Assembly (NCBI GenBank): GCA_945833885.1
Contig: CAMAFY010000006.1
Span: 1-64,000 of the forward strand
Source of the DNA: an uncultured Bacteroidales bacterium
Lineage (GTDB): Bacteria; Bacteroidota; Bacteroidia; Bacteroidales; Bacteroidaceae
Length of the DNA stretch: 64,000 nucleotides
Direction: 5' to 3'
A model generated the notes under the pieces. It was not told where the DNA came from. It did not search any database and saw only the letters and a list, made by a program, of their open reading frames with translations. Shown here one piece after another: positions 9,174 through 22,431 of the stretch (position 1 is the first letter of the stretch; every line of letters begins with the position of its first letter). Position numbers and translations under genes: made by a program.

Positions 9174-10910
9174 TCACTTCACGATGATGCGTTCGGTCCA
9201 TACGTTGCCCTCGTGGTCCTCCATGCGTACGACGTAGCATCCGGGCAGGGCTGCGGCACTTGACGTGGAGGATACAAGGCGTCCCTCAGCATTGTAGAGG
9301 CTTACGGACTTAAAATCGCCGTCGATGTGCATGCGGCCATCCTTGACGGTGATGACAGGACGCTTGGGAAGCACGGCGAGATTGCGGATGCCGGCGATGT
9401 CATGCAGGTCAACGACGTAGGATAAAGGCATGTACGATCCGGACCAGACGTCGTAGAGGAATGAGGAGAAGAGCGAGCCTTCGGTGTTCATGTGTGCGGT
9501 TCCGGTGACGAGACTGTCCTCAACAATGGTGGAGGTTTCCTCGTAAGTCTCGGGGTCGTAGTCGTATTCGATGACGGTAAAGCGGAGGTTCTCGTTCATC
9601 CAGTCGGCCAGTTCATCGTTGAAACGGCTTACAAAGTCCACGAGGTTCTTGGGCTCTGCCTCGGCGTTCTCAAAGACAAACGATGTGCGGGTGTACTCTG
9701 TGGCGGGCGATGCAGCGACAACCATACCATCGTTCGTGACGCTTGTGGTGAGCATGTCCTCGCCTTTGAGATTGACGATGTTGACATCGTCGTCGGAAAT
9801 CTCCATACGCACGGGCAACACCGTGCCGATTCCGTAGCCCGTGAGGGGGCGTTCCGTAAGTTCGGTGGCGGCATATTTTCCGTTTCCTGACAGTGCCACG
9901 CTGTTCCAATTGTAGGTTCTTCCGGTGACGGCCTCCGAAAGTTTCTTCTGGTACTCGGCATAACTTTCCCAGTAAGCGTCGCTGTCGGCGTAGTATTGGT
10001 TCAGGGCTTCCTGATAAGCCGCGGCAGCCTCTTCGCTGAGATAGTCCGTTTGATTGGGATAAGATTGGGGGAATTCGTCGGTAATGCCGGCATAATAGTC
10101 GTCGATAGCCTTGTTATAGGCTTCAACTGCGGCATTATAAGCCTCGCGGCCCTCGTCATCCATATAGGAAGTTGCGTCGGGATAGCGCGGCGTGTCGCCT
10201 GGGGGCTCGGGAAGTGTTGCAATGGCTTCCGCATCATAGATGAGTTCGGGATGGGGAATGCTGTATGTCCACTTGCCGTCGTCGCCCTTTCGGTAGAGCA
10301 ACGTCATGGTATAGAATCCGCTGTTGTCGACCAATTGTCCGATAACCGTGCGTCCGTCGTCGCTGATGTCAATGGCTGTGGCGTATTGTGGCGTCTTTCC
10401 GAGAAAGTCCTTTTGGGGACATGGCAGGAATTCATACATGCCGTACTCCCCGTTTTCCTGGAGTGTCCATACGGCAGGCGTGAGGTTGAGCGACTCTTCG
10501 TTGGCAAGATAGTTTCCGGTGGCGATGGAACCGCAGATGTATTTGCCGTCGGGGGTGATGCTGTTGGCAAGCGAACCGAAGAGAATGTCCTGCTCGCTCG
10601 TGGGAAGTTCCTTCCATTCTTTTGTGCCGGCGTTCCAGTAACCGGGCTTCATGCTCGGCATGCAGCCTACCAATGTTCCGGCGTTGTTCACGCAGTTGCC
10701 GAGTCCGGCGATGTAGGAGTCGAAGTCATCTCCGTAGGCGTATGCGGTTCCTGTGGCGGTTTCGTAGACAGTCAGGAGGCCGTTGGTCTCCTCAATGAGC
10801 CATTTTCCATCGGGGGAATTCTTGGAAAAGGCGTAACCTTCATAAGGGGTGATGGTTTGTGCATTGGCGGAAAGTCCCAATGCCGCTGCGAAAAGTATAA
10901 GTCCTTTCAT
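9174..10910 (-). CDS. Secreted protein with propeller-like repeats and T9SS-like tail
   Basis: 578-aa protein of unknown function. Residues 1-18 form a signal peptide (FAAALGLSANAQ). The first 220 residues contain repeated blocks resembling beta-propeller or kelch-type repeats (SPDGKWLIEE, TPDGKYICGS, SDDGRTVIGQ). Residues about 235-330 are an unusual Tyr/Asp/Glu/Ala-rich, predicted helical insertion with two similar halves (YPDATSYMDDEGREAYNAAV and YPNQTDYLSEEAAAAYQEAL). The repeats then resume (SGNGKYAATE). The C-terminus (VSLYNAEGRLVSS to TERIIVK) looks like a type IX secretion sorting domain. A good promoter lies at 10948-10978. Confidence 0.8.
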   Translation of the reverse strand: MKGLILFAAALGLSANAQTITPYEGYAFSKNSPDGKWLIEETNGLLTVYETATGTAYAYGDDFDSYIAGLGNCVNNAGTLVGCMPSMKPGYWNAGTKEWKELPTSEQDILFGSLANSITPDGKYICGSIATGNYLANEESLNLTPAVWTLQENGEYGMYEFLPCPQKDFLGKTPQYATAIDISDDGRTVIGQLVDNSGFYTMTLLYRKGDDGKWTYSIPHPELIYDAEAIATLPEPPGDTPRYPDATSYMDDEGREAYNAAVEAYNKAIDDYYAGITDEFPQSYPNQTDYLSEEAAAAYQEALNQYYADSDAYWESYAEYQKKLSEAVTGRTYNWNSVALSGNGKYAATELTERPLTGYGIGTVLPVRMEISDDDVNIVNLKGEDMLTTSVTNDGMVVAASPATEYTRTSFVFENAEAEPKNLVDFVSRFNDELADWMNENLRFTVIEYDYDPETYEETSTIVEDSLVTGTAHMNTEGSLFSSFLYDVWSGSYMPLSYVVDLHDIAGIRNLAVLPKRPVITVKDGRMHIDGDFKSVSLYNAEGRLVSSTSSAAALPGCYVVRMEDHEGNVWTERIIVK

Positions 10911-10947
10911 AGGCTTTTGTATATGGGTTTGGGATTATTGTAGGTGG

Positions 10948-10978
10948 CAAATGTACAAAACTATGCGGGTTATTCAAA
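10948..10978 (-). promoter_or_regulatory. Bacteroidetes-type promoter for the secreted-protein gene
   Basis: Minus strand TTTG (10978-10975), a 19-nt spacer, then TACATTTG (10955-10948), matching TTTG-N19-TAnnTTTG. The start codon follows about 38 nt downstream. Confidence 0.75.
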
Positions 10979-11166
10979 GGAAATGCGCGGGAAATAGGTG
11001 AAAGCATGGGCATTTCCGGGAAAAAGGTATGAAAAAAGTACGGTATCTCCCAAATGGAATACCGTACTTGTCGGATGAACAGCCAGCGGACGCCAGCGTC
11101 TTATGCCGTGTTTCACGGTGCTACGCGCCTTGATGCGTAAGGTTCGTGCGCCGGTTTTGCGGAGTC

Positions 11167-11508
11167 TCAACCGTGGAGTTTTGGATTGTCGAGATGCCGG
11201 TGGCTGTCGCGCAGGGTCTTCTTGCGGATGTTGCGCTGCAAGGCCTCGGTAAGGTCGGTGCCGGTTTGGTTAGCCAGGCAGAGCAGCACCCAAAGAATGT
11301 CGGCCATTTCGTCGTCGGGCTCGGTGGGTTCGCCGGGCTTGAACGACTGGTCGCCGTATTTCCTGGCCATAATCCGCGCCAATTCGCCCACTTCTTCGGA
11401 AAGAATGGCCATGTTGGTCAGTTCCGAGAAATAGCGCACACCGTAGGTGCGGATCCATTCGTCGACCATCTGTTGCGCTTGGCGCAGGGTAATGTCGTTG
11501 TTTTCCAT
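11167..11508 (-). CDS. MazG-like nucleotide pyrophosphohydrolase
   Basis: 113-aa all-alpha NTP pyrophosphohydrolase of the MazG/dUTPase superfamily. The metal-binding residues are visible as SEEVGEL in the first helix pair and DDEMADILW in the second, the ExxE...ExxD pattern. Single-domain proteins of this type hydrolyse non-canonical or excess (d)NTPs. Start MENNDITLRQAQ is chosen over one 12 codons upstream because the family begins with this helix and the upstream codons lie in the intergenic repeat. It follows the aminopeptidase gene by 102 nt. Confidence 0.88.
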   Translation of the reverse strand: MENNDITLRQAQQMVDEWIRTYGVRYFSELTNMAILSEEVGELARIMARKYGDQSFKPGEPTEPDDEMADILWVLLCLANQTGTDLTEALQRNIRKKTLRDSHRHLDNPKLHG

Positions 11509-11517
11509 GGGGGATAG

Positions 11518-11610
11518 GTGGGGATTATCAATTACCACCTTCAAGTTTATAGTAATTTCTTAGGTTTACGTTTTGCCATCTTTTGGCCTTTTCCCGGAAA
11601 AACCTGACGG
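11518..11610. repeat. Inverted-end intergenic element, copy E (partial)
   Basis: It begins AGGTGGGGATTATCAATTAC near 11518 and contains the block CCATCTTTTGGCCTTTTCC, both similar to the element at 40391-40519 (CCATCTTTCGGCCTTTTCC). It fills the gap from 9 bp before the MazG-like start to the aminopeptidase stop codon. The right terminal repeat is not recognisable. Confidence 0.45.
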
Positions 11611-13338
11611 TCAGATGGGGCGTGTCGCCTCGTCAAGCCAAAGACGGTCGGCGGCATCGTCGAGCAAAGGCATGATGACCTCCCGCACATGGGCATGGTA
11701 ATCGTTGATCCACTGCCGTTCCTGATGGGTAAGCATGTCGAGGACCACGGGTTTCAGGTCGTAGGGACAGAGGGTGAGGTCGTCGAATTTCAGGAACTTT
11801 CCGTAGGGCGTCACAGGACCTTCGACGGCAAGCAGGAGGTTTTCGATGCGCACACCGAAGTTTCCCTCGATGTAAATGCCGGGTTCGTCGGTGATGGTCT
11901 GTCCGGCGTGGAAGGGAAGTGTGGTGCATGCCCGCAGATTCTTCCGTATTTGCAGCGGACCTTCGTGGACCCCAAGGCGGTGTCCTACGCCATGTCCGGT
12001 GCCATGACCATAGTCGAATCCCTCGCGCCACATGGCAGAACGGGCATAAGTGTCGAGTTGAAGTCCGGTGGTACCATCGGGGAATACGGCATGCGACAGT
12101 TGGAGATGGCCTTTGAGGACGAGGGTATAGACGCGGCATTCCTCGGGGGTGAGGTCGCCGAAAGCAATGGTTCGGGTGATGTCGGTCGTACCGCAGACAT
12201 ACTGTCCGCCGCTGTCGAGGAGGAGGAGTCCGTGGTTTTCCAGACGGACATCGGTCTCGGGCGACGCCTCGTAGTGGACAATGGCACCGTGAGGTCCGTA
12301 GGCGGCAATGGTTTCAAAGGAGAGACCGAGGAAATCGGGCTGCTCTGCACGCAGGGCAGTCAGGCGACGGTCGACCTCCATCTCCGTGATTTCGGTGGCA
12401 CCTTCCGCCATGCTCCGCTTCAGCCATGCGATGAATTTGACCATTGCTACGCCATCCTGCACGTGGGCACGGCGCATTCCCTCGCGCTCGGCATGGTTCT
12501 TCAGGGCTCGCCATGCGGCGACGGGGCTTTCCGACACAGGTTCCTGAAGGGCGGCGAGTTGCAGTTTCAGACCCTCTTCGTAGGGGAACACGTCGATATG
12601 AAGGGCTTTCAGGTAGTCCGCCACCTCGGCATTGACCTTCGCACTGTGGATGAACAGGCGGTGGGGACCGGAAGTGTTGACCTCGAGGAAGGCAATGACG
12701 AAGGGATTGTAGGGAATGTCGCTGCCACGGAGATTGAGCATCCAGCAGATTTCGGAGAGTTCGGTGATGAAAAGTCTTGATGTCTGGTGCTCAAGCATCC
12801 ATTCCGTGAGGTCCTTCAGTTTGTCGCCGGCAGAGCGTCCTGCCACGTTTTCGGGCATCATCTCGGCAGGCGCCATGGAAAGTGCGGGACGGTCGTCCCA
12901 CAACAGCGTGAAGGGGTCGGCACCGAAGACGAACTGCGAGGCAGGAAGTCCGAGGGATGCGAAGAGACTGGTGAAGACTTCGGGGGTCATCATGTCGGGG
13001 GCGAAACCGATTTTCGCGGTGGGTTCGGCGTTGACTCGCTGTGCTATCCATGCGGAAATGTCGGTGTCTTCACCTTCGCGCATAAGGGAGAAAGGGGTGG
13101 CGCCCAGTTGTTCGGTGGCCTGGAGCCAATATCTGGAGTCGGTCCATAGGAAGGCTTCGGTGGCAGTGACAACGGCTGTACCGGCACTTCCCGTGAATCC
13201 TGTGAGCCACTGCCGGCATTTCCAGTATTCCGGCACGTATTCGCTGTTATGAGGGTCGAGTGTGGGGACGACAAAGATGCCGATATCGTAGGTCTGCATC
13301 CATTGTCTGAGGGCTTCAACGCGGTTGATGATGTTCAT
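11611..13338 (-). CDS. Xaa-Pro aminopeptidase (M24B, pita-bread fold)
   Basis: 575-aa three-domain aminopeptidase P that removes an N-terminal residue preceding proline. Two creatinase-like N-terminal domains occupy roughly residues 1-300. The catalytic domain carries the dinuclear metal ligands in LLLDSGGQYVCGTTDITRT (two Asp), GTGHGVGHRLGVHEGP (His) and DEPGIYIEGNFGVRIEN (two Glu). The C-terminal DDLTLCPYDLKPV and QWINDYH blocks are typical of this subfamily of about 590 aa. No signal peptide is seen, so it is probably cytoplasmic and serves peptide catabolism. Confidence 0.95.
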   Translation of the reverse strand: MNIINRVEALRQWMQTYDIGIFVVPTLDPHNSEYVPEYWKCRQWLTGFTGSAGTAVVTATEAFLWTDSRYWLQATEQLGATPFSLMREGEDTDISAWIAQRVNAEPTAKIGFAPDMMTPEVFTSLFASLGLPASQFVFGADPFTLLWDDRPALSMAPAEMMPENVAGRSAGDKLKDLTEWMLEHQTSRLFITELSEICWMLNLRGSDIPYNPFVIAFLEVNTSGPHRLFIHSAKVNAEVADYLKALHIDVFPYEEGLKLQLAALQEPVSESPVAAWRALKNHAEREGMRRAHVQDGVAMVKFIAWLKRSMAEGATEITEMEVDRRLTALRAEQPDFLGLSFETIAAYGPHGAIVHYEASPETDVRLENHGLLLLDSGGQYVCGTTDITRTIAFGDLTPEECRVYTLVLKGHLQLSHAVFPDGTTGLQLDTYARSAMWREGFDYGHGTGHGVGHRLGVHEGPLQIRKNLRACTTLPFHAGQTITDEPGIYIEGNFGVRIENLLLAVEGPVTPYGKFLKFDDLTLCPYDLKPVVLDMLTHQERQWINDYHAHVREVIMPLLDDAADRLWLDEATRPI

Positions 13339-13647
13339 GGAGAAGGAGGTTTTGCTAAAGGGTTTTGAAGGAATCCGGCAGGGGAATGCGGCAACAGGGA
13401 AGGAACATGGCGGTGAAGGGGTGCGGAATGTTCCGGTGTTTCCCTGTTGCCGGTCGCCAGTCTCCTCGCGGTTTCATCGGAAATCATGGTGGGTTTTGTT
13501 GGAAAACGCAGCGGTTTTCATGGAAATCTGTAGCAGAATTCGCTGAAATCCGTGACTGTGCCGACGGATGTTGGTGCCGGACTGCGCCATGCCTTGACGG
13601 GAAAACGAGGGGAGATGCCGGATGAGGGTTGGGAATGCTGACCGGTA
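13339..13647. repeat. Intergenic gap with 22-bp array
   Basis: Units at 13468-13488, 13489-13510, 13511-13532 and 13533-13555 are 21, 22, 22 and 23 bp. Each has the pattern GCGG-TTTTCAT-GGAAATC-G (for example GCGGTTTTCATGGAAATC). Upstream, 13380-13460 is G-rich with related TGCGG pieces. No gene is seen. Confidence 0.65.
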
Positions 13648-15045
13648 TCAGAGGGCAACGGGGATGCCTTTGTAGAAGAGTTTGACGGTCTTTCCGCTGC
13701 CGGCGACACCGCTTCCCCAGGTAGAAGGATAGAAATCCTGCACTTCGAGGCGTATCTCGTACTCGCCCGTCTCGGCATCATGGTTGATGGTCAGCGTACC
13801 ATTGTTCGGAACCGGCATGTATTCGTTGTCGGGAGAATAGAGTTGAATGCCGGAAAAATCGAACTTCCAGGTGTTGGCTTCGAGTTCGAGAAGACTGATC
13901 TCTCCGACGTTTTCCATGGTGGGGCTGAAAATCATCTGCGGAGTCAGGAACTTGTCGGTCAGCGAATTCTCCTCGTCGGTGAGGAAGTAGATGCGGTGGT
14001 TGCCGTTCGTCTCGTCGGAAATCTTTGCCAGAACGATGGGCATGTCGTGCGTTGTGGTCAGTCCGTCGGCGTCGAAGACCTGGATGTTGCTGGTCTCGCG
14101 CTCGGGAGGCGTCATCTGTAGGAGTGATTCCTCGGAGGTTTCGGTGGTTTTTCCAAAGAAATCGAATAGGATGTGCAGGCCTCCGGTGGTGGTGGCGTCG
14201 AGTTTGAAGAGCGTTCCTGCGCTTGTGGCGCGGGTTTCGAGGGAGCCTTTGGTGAATTCGTCGCTATAAACGGTGGTTGCAGCGGCATAGTCGTAGATGA
14301 TGATGCGGAGATTTTCGCTGTTTTCCTGGAGGTCGATGCAGCCCTTTCCGAAGAGTGCCGCCGCCATCTCCACCTTCACGCCGTAAGTTGCCGATGTGGG
14401 ATAGTCGGAAGGCTGTGTCACGTCGGCGGTTCCCATGGCAAAATGGTAGGCGCCACCGGTGGGAAGGTTGTAGCGGAAGAGGGTGTTCATGCTGCCGGCA
14501 GCCACCATTGCGCCACCATCTTCCACGGAATAGGAGCAACTGCTGGCATATCCCTCGGCGGAAGTGCCGGTCCAGGAGCCGCAGATGAAGTGGTTTCCGC
14601 CGGCGGCACAGATGTTCAGGCTGGTCAGTCCCGTCTTTCCCTTCTGCACTTTGAGGTTACCCATGGAGATGCCCTCGACATCGAGGCCGGCTTCGGTGGA
14701 TGTCGCCAGGTTGGCCTCGCCGGAAAAGTCGGAGGGAATCCAGAAGGAGAGGAGAGGTTCGGCGGCATCAGGACGGTCGATGTTCTTGTCGGCGAAGATA
14801 TAATAGCGGGTGACATCGTCGGAATGCCATTCGAGAACGCTGCCGATGGGCGTCTCAACATTGTCGGACAACAGGGCGTTTACCGGTGTTTCGGTGGTGG
14901 TGAAGGAAACCTCGTTCAGGGCATCGGTGAGGAATTCCTGCTGTTCGCCGTTGGCGAGTGTGACCGTCATGCGCTTGACTTGTGCCTGAACCGTGCTTGC
15001 CGATGCGAGGATCAGGACGGCGGTGATGATTTTTCTGAGTATCAT
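13648..15045 (-). CDS. Secreted protein of unknown function
   Basis: 465-aa exported protein. Residues 1-22 form a signal peptide (ITAVLILASASTVQAQ). The mature protein begins with a short block (VTLANGEQQEFLTDALNEV) common at the N-terminus of Prevotella/Bacteroides surface proteins. It is rich in beta-strand-like Thr/Ser/Gly segments and I see no catalytic motif. It shares the style of its upstream neighbour (15102-16853), for example SGSWTG versus SGSWQG, so the two may be distant relatives or partners at the cell surface. They are 56 nt apart. Confidence 0.75.
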   Translation of the reverse strand: MILRKIITAVLILASASTVQAQVKRMTVTLANGEQQEFLTDALNEVSFTTTETPVNALLSDNVETPIGSVLEWHSDDVTRYYIFADKNIDRPDAAEPLLSFWIPSDFSGEANLATSTEAGLDVEGISMGNLKVQKGKTGLTSLNICAAGGNHFICGSWTGTSAEGYASSCSYSVEDGGAMVAAGSMNTLFRYNLPTGGAYHFAMGTADVTQPSDYPTSATYGVKVEMAAALFGKGCIDLQENSENLRIIIYDYAAATTVYSDEFTKGSLETRATSAGTLFKLDATTTGGLHILFDFFGKTTETSEESLLQMTPPERETSNIQVFDADGLTTTHDMPIVLAKISDETNGNHRIYFLTDEENSLTDKFLTPQMIFSPTMENVGEISLLELEANTWKFDFSGIQLYSPDNEYMPVPNNGTLTINHDAETGEYEIRLEVQDFYPSTWGSGVAGSGKTVKLFYKGIPVAL

Positions 15046-15101
15046 ATTGTGTGTTTGCTTTGAAAAGGTGGAATGGTCCTTGAACGGATATTTTGGTGCT
15101 T

Positions 15102-16853
15102 TCAGCGGATGACCTTCATGGTCTTGCCCTGACTGCGCACGATTTGAATGCCTGGCTGCGCCTGTCGGGAGTGTAGACGACGGCCATAGAGGTCGTAGAC
15201 ATCGGTGGCGGCAGCGGAGGGAAGGGTGGTCGGGGCAACACCCTCGGGAATTTCGGTCATCAACTGCACGGGACCTTGCCAGGAACCGCTGATGGAGAAT
15301 CCGGCATCATCGATGAAATCCATGACGAAGGTCTTTGTGCCGTCGGCCTCGGTGCGGATAATCACGTTGCCATCGACGGCAGGCGCGAGGAGATCCATGA
15401 CAAGATAGCGCCCTTCTTCAAAATGTTGGTAGCAGGTTCCCGTCAGTTCGCCGCCGTTATAGAAGTATCCGGGCATGAGACTTCCGGAGATGAGGCTGTT
15501 TTCATAGCGGTTGGGGAGCACATTGTACGTGCCGTCGGGGATATCCGCGTAGAGTTGCTTGTCGGTAAGCAGTTCCATGCGGATGATGTCGCCGCCATTG
15601 TCGACAATACACTGGTCAAGTCCGCCGCGGGAACCGATGTCGAGGGTCCAGCGTCCCAGGTCATTGATGTCGTCCATACGGTAGAGACGGGCCACAGGAA
15701 TCTGCTTCAGGTCGAGGACAACGTTGTCCTCGAGGTTGGAAATATGCACGGTAGGCTCGTCCTCGCTGTCGTCAAAGATGGGAATACGTCCGACGTATGT
15801 GCCGCGGACCACGTGTCCGTCGGCTGTGGTCATGTTGATGGCGACGGTGTAGGTTCCGTCAGGATTCTCCTCGATGTCCGCACTTCCCCCAGTAATGCAG
15901 GCGTAGGAGAAGTTGTCGTTGGCGTCGTGGTGCTGGGCGAGACAGCCAATGATGCCCGTAATGCCGCTGTATGTCACCTCAACACCGGGATAATAGGAGA
16001 ATTTGCTGAAATTTGTCTGGCGGGAATACAGGCCCGGAATGATCTGTGCTGCCGAGGATTCGGCGAAAAGACGGTTGAAAAGGCAGAGTTGTACGCAATA
16101 TCCTGTGCCCGTGTGCGCACCGGTCTCATGGTTATAGTCGCAGTTGTAGAACGAGATGATCATGTTTCCCGTGTTCGCGCCGAAGAGATTTCCACGATAG
16201 GAGGCGCGGGCTCCCGTGAAATCGGTGATGATGTCGGCTCCGATTTGGGGAAGTATGCTTCCGGACTGCCCACCTTCTGTGTTGGCGTACGTGATTTTCG
16301 TGGGAGATGTTTGGAAATGGACCGTCTCACCATAGCCCTCGCAGTCGCAGATGATGGTGTACAGCCCGTTATCATCGCAGGAAACCGTGACTTCTCCCTC
16401 AACGGGATAGGTGAGCATGTTGCCTTCGTCGTCGACTTTTACGGCATAGGAGTAGTCATTGCTGTAGGTCATGTCGGCGGTACCGTTGCCTTTGGTGTAG
16501 ATACCATCGGGAAGGACGTACTCAACATCGGCGGTAGGGACGTTGGTGGCATAGAGATCGAGGAAGAGAACCCAGCCAGCCTGGGAGATAGTGATGGACT
16601 GGTCGGTGTCGTCGTACTTGACTTCGACATCGGAAAAGGTGAGGAAAAAGTTGTCGCGCAGCGTGCCGTCGGTGGCGTAGAACAGAGAACGCGGATTGTA
16701 GTTCAGATTGACGGTCTGCGGACTGCGGAAAGCGAAGAGCCGGCTGACGGCGGCATCGGGGCAGGACGCCGGAGACTGTGCGTGGAGGGGGGAGGCGAAC
16801 AGACTGAAAACTGTTGCAAGAAGGAGGGTGATGATATGCTGTCTCATAATCAT
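15102..16853 (-). CDS. Secreted protein of unknown function with sorting-like tail
   Basis: 583-aa exported protein. A signal peptide (IITLLLATVFSLFASPLHAQ) begins right after MIMRQH. The C-terminus (VYDLYGRRLHSRQAQPGIQI to MKVIR) resembles the short type IX secretion-type tails of Prevotella proteins. The body contains repeated beta-rich segments with the pattern DGTYNV/DGTYTV. Its ATG overlaps the TGA of the TSCPD gene (ATGA), which fixes this start and suggests translational coupling. No enzyme motif is visible. Confidence 0.78.
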   Translation of the reverse strand: MIMRQHIITLLLATVFSLFASPLHAQSPASCPDAAVSRLFAFRSPQTVNLNYNPRSLFYATDGTLRDNFFLTFSDVEVKYDDTDQSITISQAGWVLFLDLYATNVPTADVEYVLPDGIYTKGNGTADMTYSNDYSYAVKVDDEGNMLTYPVEGEVTVSCDDNGLYTIICDCEGYGETVHFQTSPTKITYANTEGGQSGSILPQIGADIITDFTGARASYRGNLFGANTGNMIISFYNCDYNHETGAHTGTGYCVQLCLFNRLFAESSAAQIIPGLYSRQTNFSKFSYYPGVEVTYSGITGIIGCLAQHHDANDNFSYACITGGSADIEENPDGTYTVAINMTTADGHVVRGTYVGRIPIFDDSEDEPTVHISNLEDNVVLDLKQIPVARLYRMDDINDLGRWTLDIGSRGGLDQCIVDNGGDIIRMELLTDKQLYADIPDGTYNVLPNRYENSLISGSLMPGYFYNGGELTGTCYQHFEEGRYLVMDLLAPAVDGNVIIRTEADGTKTFVMDFIDDAGFSISGSWQGPVQLMTEIPEGVAPTTLPSAAATDVYDLYGRRLHSRQAQPGIQIVRSQGKTMKVIR

Positions 16854-17113
16854 TTTGCGGTTTCTTCCGCTTGAAGTTGGCGTAATGCGCGTGCAAGTTG
16901 GTCGGGACAACTGGTGGGTTTCATGCCACATTGAATGCCTTCGACACGATCAATGACATCCTGATACTTCATTCCTTTGACAAGGGATGCGATACCTTGG
17001 AGATTGCCATGGCAACCTCCGAGGAATTCCACGCTGACGATGCGTCCCCCATCGCCGACAAGACGGATGAGTTTGCTGCAGGTTCCCTGGGTCTGGTATA
17101 CGATTTCTTTCAT
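16850..17113 (-). CDS. TSCPD domain-containing protein
   Basis: 87-aa protein of the small stand-alone TSCPD family. The name-giving motif is present near the C-terminus (KPTSCPDQLARAL), with further cysteines in GTCSKL, GGCHGNLQGI and IQCGMKP. The same domain occurs at the C-terminus of some class II ribonucleotide reductases, where it is thought to bind metal; the role of the stand-alone form is unknown. Start MKEIVYQTQGTCS fits the family. It overlaps the next gene by ATGA. Confidence 0.85.
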   Translation of the reverse strand: MKEIVYQTQGTCSKLIRLVGDGGRIVSVEFLGGCHGNLQGIASLVKGMKYQDVIDRVEGIQCGMKPTSCPDQLARALRQLQAEETAK

Positions 17114-17250
17114 GTGAAAAACGGATATTTTGCGTAGAAAAAGGCGTGTGAGAAAAGAAGACCCTCCCCCTCTGAGGCGTGGGGGGAGGGTGTCCTTAAT
17201 GGTTTCTTGCCGCATATCGGGCAAGGTAGTCAGGTTTCAAGAGCCGTCAA

Positions 17251-21195
<3,945 letters not shown>

Positions 21196-22431
21196 TCAGT
21201 CCGCGTGCTGGATATTGAGCAGCCTTCGCGAGAGGATGTGTACGGGATACCATACACTGATGACGCCGATGATGACGGAGGTGGCGAAGACGATGATGAC
21301 GTCCATCGCATGAACGGCTACGGGATAACTGTCGACGATGAAGCCGCTGCCGTTGCCCATTTTGATGAAACCGAAGTTTTGTTGCAGGGAACACAGGATG
21401 ACGCCGAGGAGAATGCCGGTTGCGGCGCCGAAAATGCTGATGAGGCGGCCTTCGGTAAGGAAGATTGCCCTGACTTTTCCCGGAGACATCCCCAGATGTT
21501 GCAGGGTAAGGACGTCGTCACGCTTCTCGATGATGAGCATCGAAAGGGAAGAAATGATGTTGAAGCACGCCACAAGGATGATGAAAGTGAGGAAAAGGTA
21601 GGCGATGAGTTTCTCAATATTCATGATGTTGAACACGTCCGCCTGCTGTTCCATCCGGTCTTTGACGGCGAATTTCCCGTTGCCGATGTCTGCGATTTCC
21701 GCTTTCGTGCGGCTGATGTCCGCTTCGGGTTTGAGTTTCAGTTCGAGTGTGGAGATTCTTCCTTCCTTCTCGAAGAGTTGTTGTGCGAATCCCAGGTCGG
21801 TGATGAGCAGATGTTCGTCGTATTTCCTTTGGTTTACGTCGAAGACGATGCCGGGACTTTCGATGTCTTCTACGGAGAATGACTCTATGGGGTTTGCAAG
21901 ATTGATGCGTTCTCCCTGTCTTGGCGCGCAGATTTGCAGCGATCCGTAGTCGGCACCTCCCATCTTCGGGGCAAGTCCTATGCCTGGAATGCCGTAAAAC
22001 ACGTCGCCGCTGCGCAGACGGTAGGAGCCTTCGCCATAAATGATCTGACGAATGCCGGTGACTTCATCGAAGTTCTCGTCGACACCTTTGACAGTGATGA
22101 CGAGAGGATGGCCTCTGAAGAGGAACATGGCGTTGTCTTCGAGGCATTTTGCGGCATATTCCACGTCAGGGTGCTGCATTATTTTCCGTACCTCCGGTGA
22201 ATTTTCGTCGAACGTCTTACCTTGTAGCGCTGAAACCTGTATTTCGGGGTCGAAATTGCAGTAGAGCGTGGCGATAAGGTCGTGAAATCCGTTGAAGACG
22301 GAGAGGATGCACACCATGGCAGCGGTGGCTATGGCGATGCCTGCGGCAGCAATGGCGCTGATAATGTTGATGGCGTTGTGGCTTTTCTTGGAGAAAAGAT
22401 AACGCCGTGCAATGAAATAGGGGAGATACAT
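21196..22431 (-). CDS. LolC/E (FtsX-like) ABC transporter permease
   Basis: 411-aa inner-membrane permease of the MacB/LolE type. An N-terminal transmembrane segment (NIISAIAAAGIAIATAAMV) is followed by a large periplasmic domain of about 220 residues and the FtsX domain with three more membrane helices. Homologues extract lipoproteins for the Lol pathway with an ATPase partner encoded elsewhere; no ATPase is adjacent here. The start codon at 22431 lies inside the first unit of a 22-bp tandem repeat array, so the leader of this gene is made of repeats. Confidence 0.88.
   Translation of the reverse strand: MYLPYFIARRYLFSKKSHNAINIISAIAAAGIAIATAAMVCILSVFNGFHDLIATLYCNFDPEIQVSALQGKTFDENSPEVRKIMQHPDVEYAAKCLEDNAMFLFRGHPLVITVKGVDENFDEVTGIRQIIYGEGSYRLRSGDVFYGIPGIGLAPKMGGADYGSLQICAPRQGERINLANPIESFSVEDIESPGIVFDVNQRKYDEHLLITDLGFAQQLFEKEGRISTLELKLKPEADISRTKAEIADIGNGKFAVKDRMEQQADVFNIMNIEKLIAYLFLTFIILVACFNIISSLSMLIIEKRDDVLTLQHLGMSPGKVRAIFLTEGRLISIFGAATGILLGVILCSLQQNFGFIKMGNGSGFIVDSYPVAVHAMDVIIVFATSVIIGVISVWYPVHILSRRLLNIQHAD

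Noticed and set aside
15276..16874. 532-aa plus-strand frame opposite the secreted protein
   Set aside because: It is the antisense shadow of a GC-rich gene with a signal peptide and sorting-like tail; it resembles no family.
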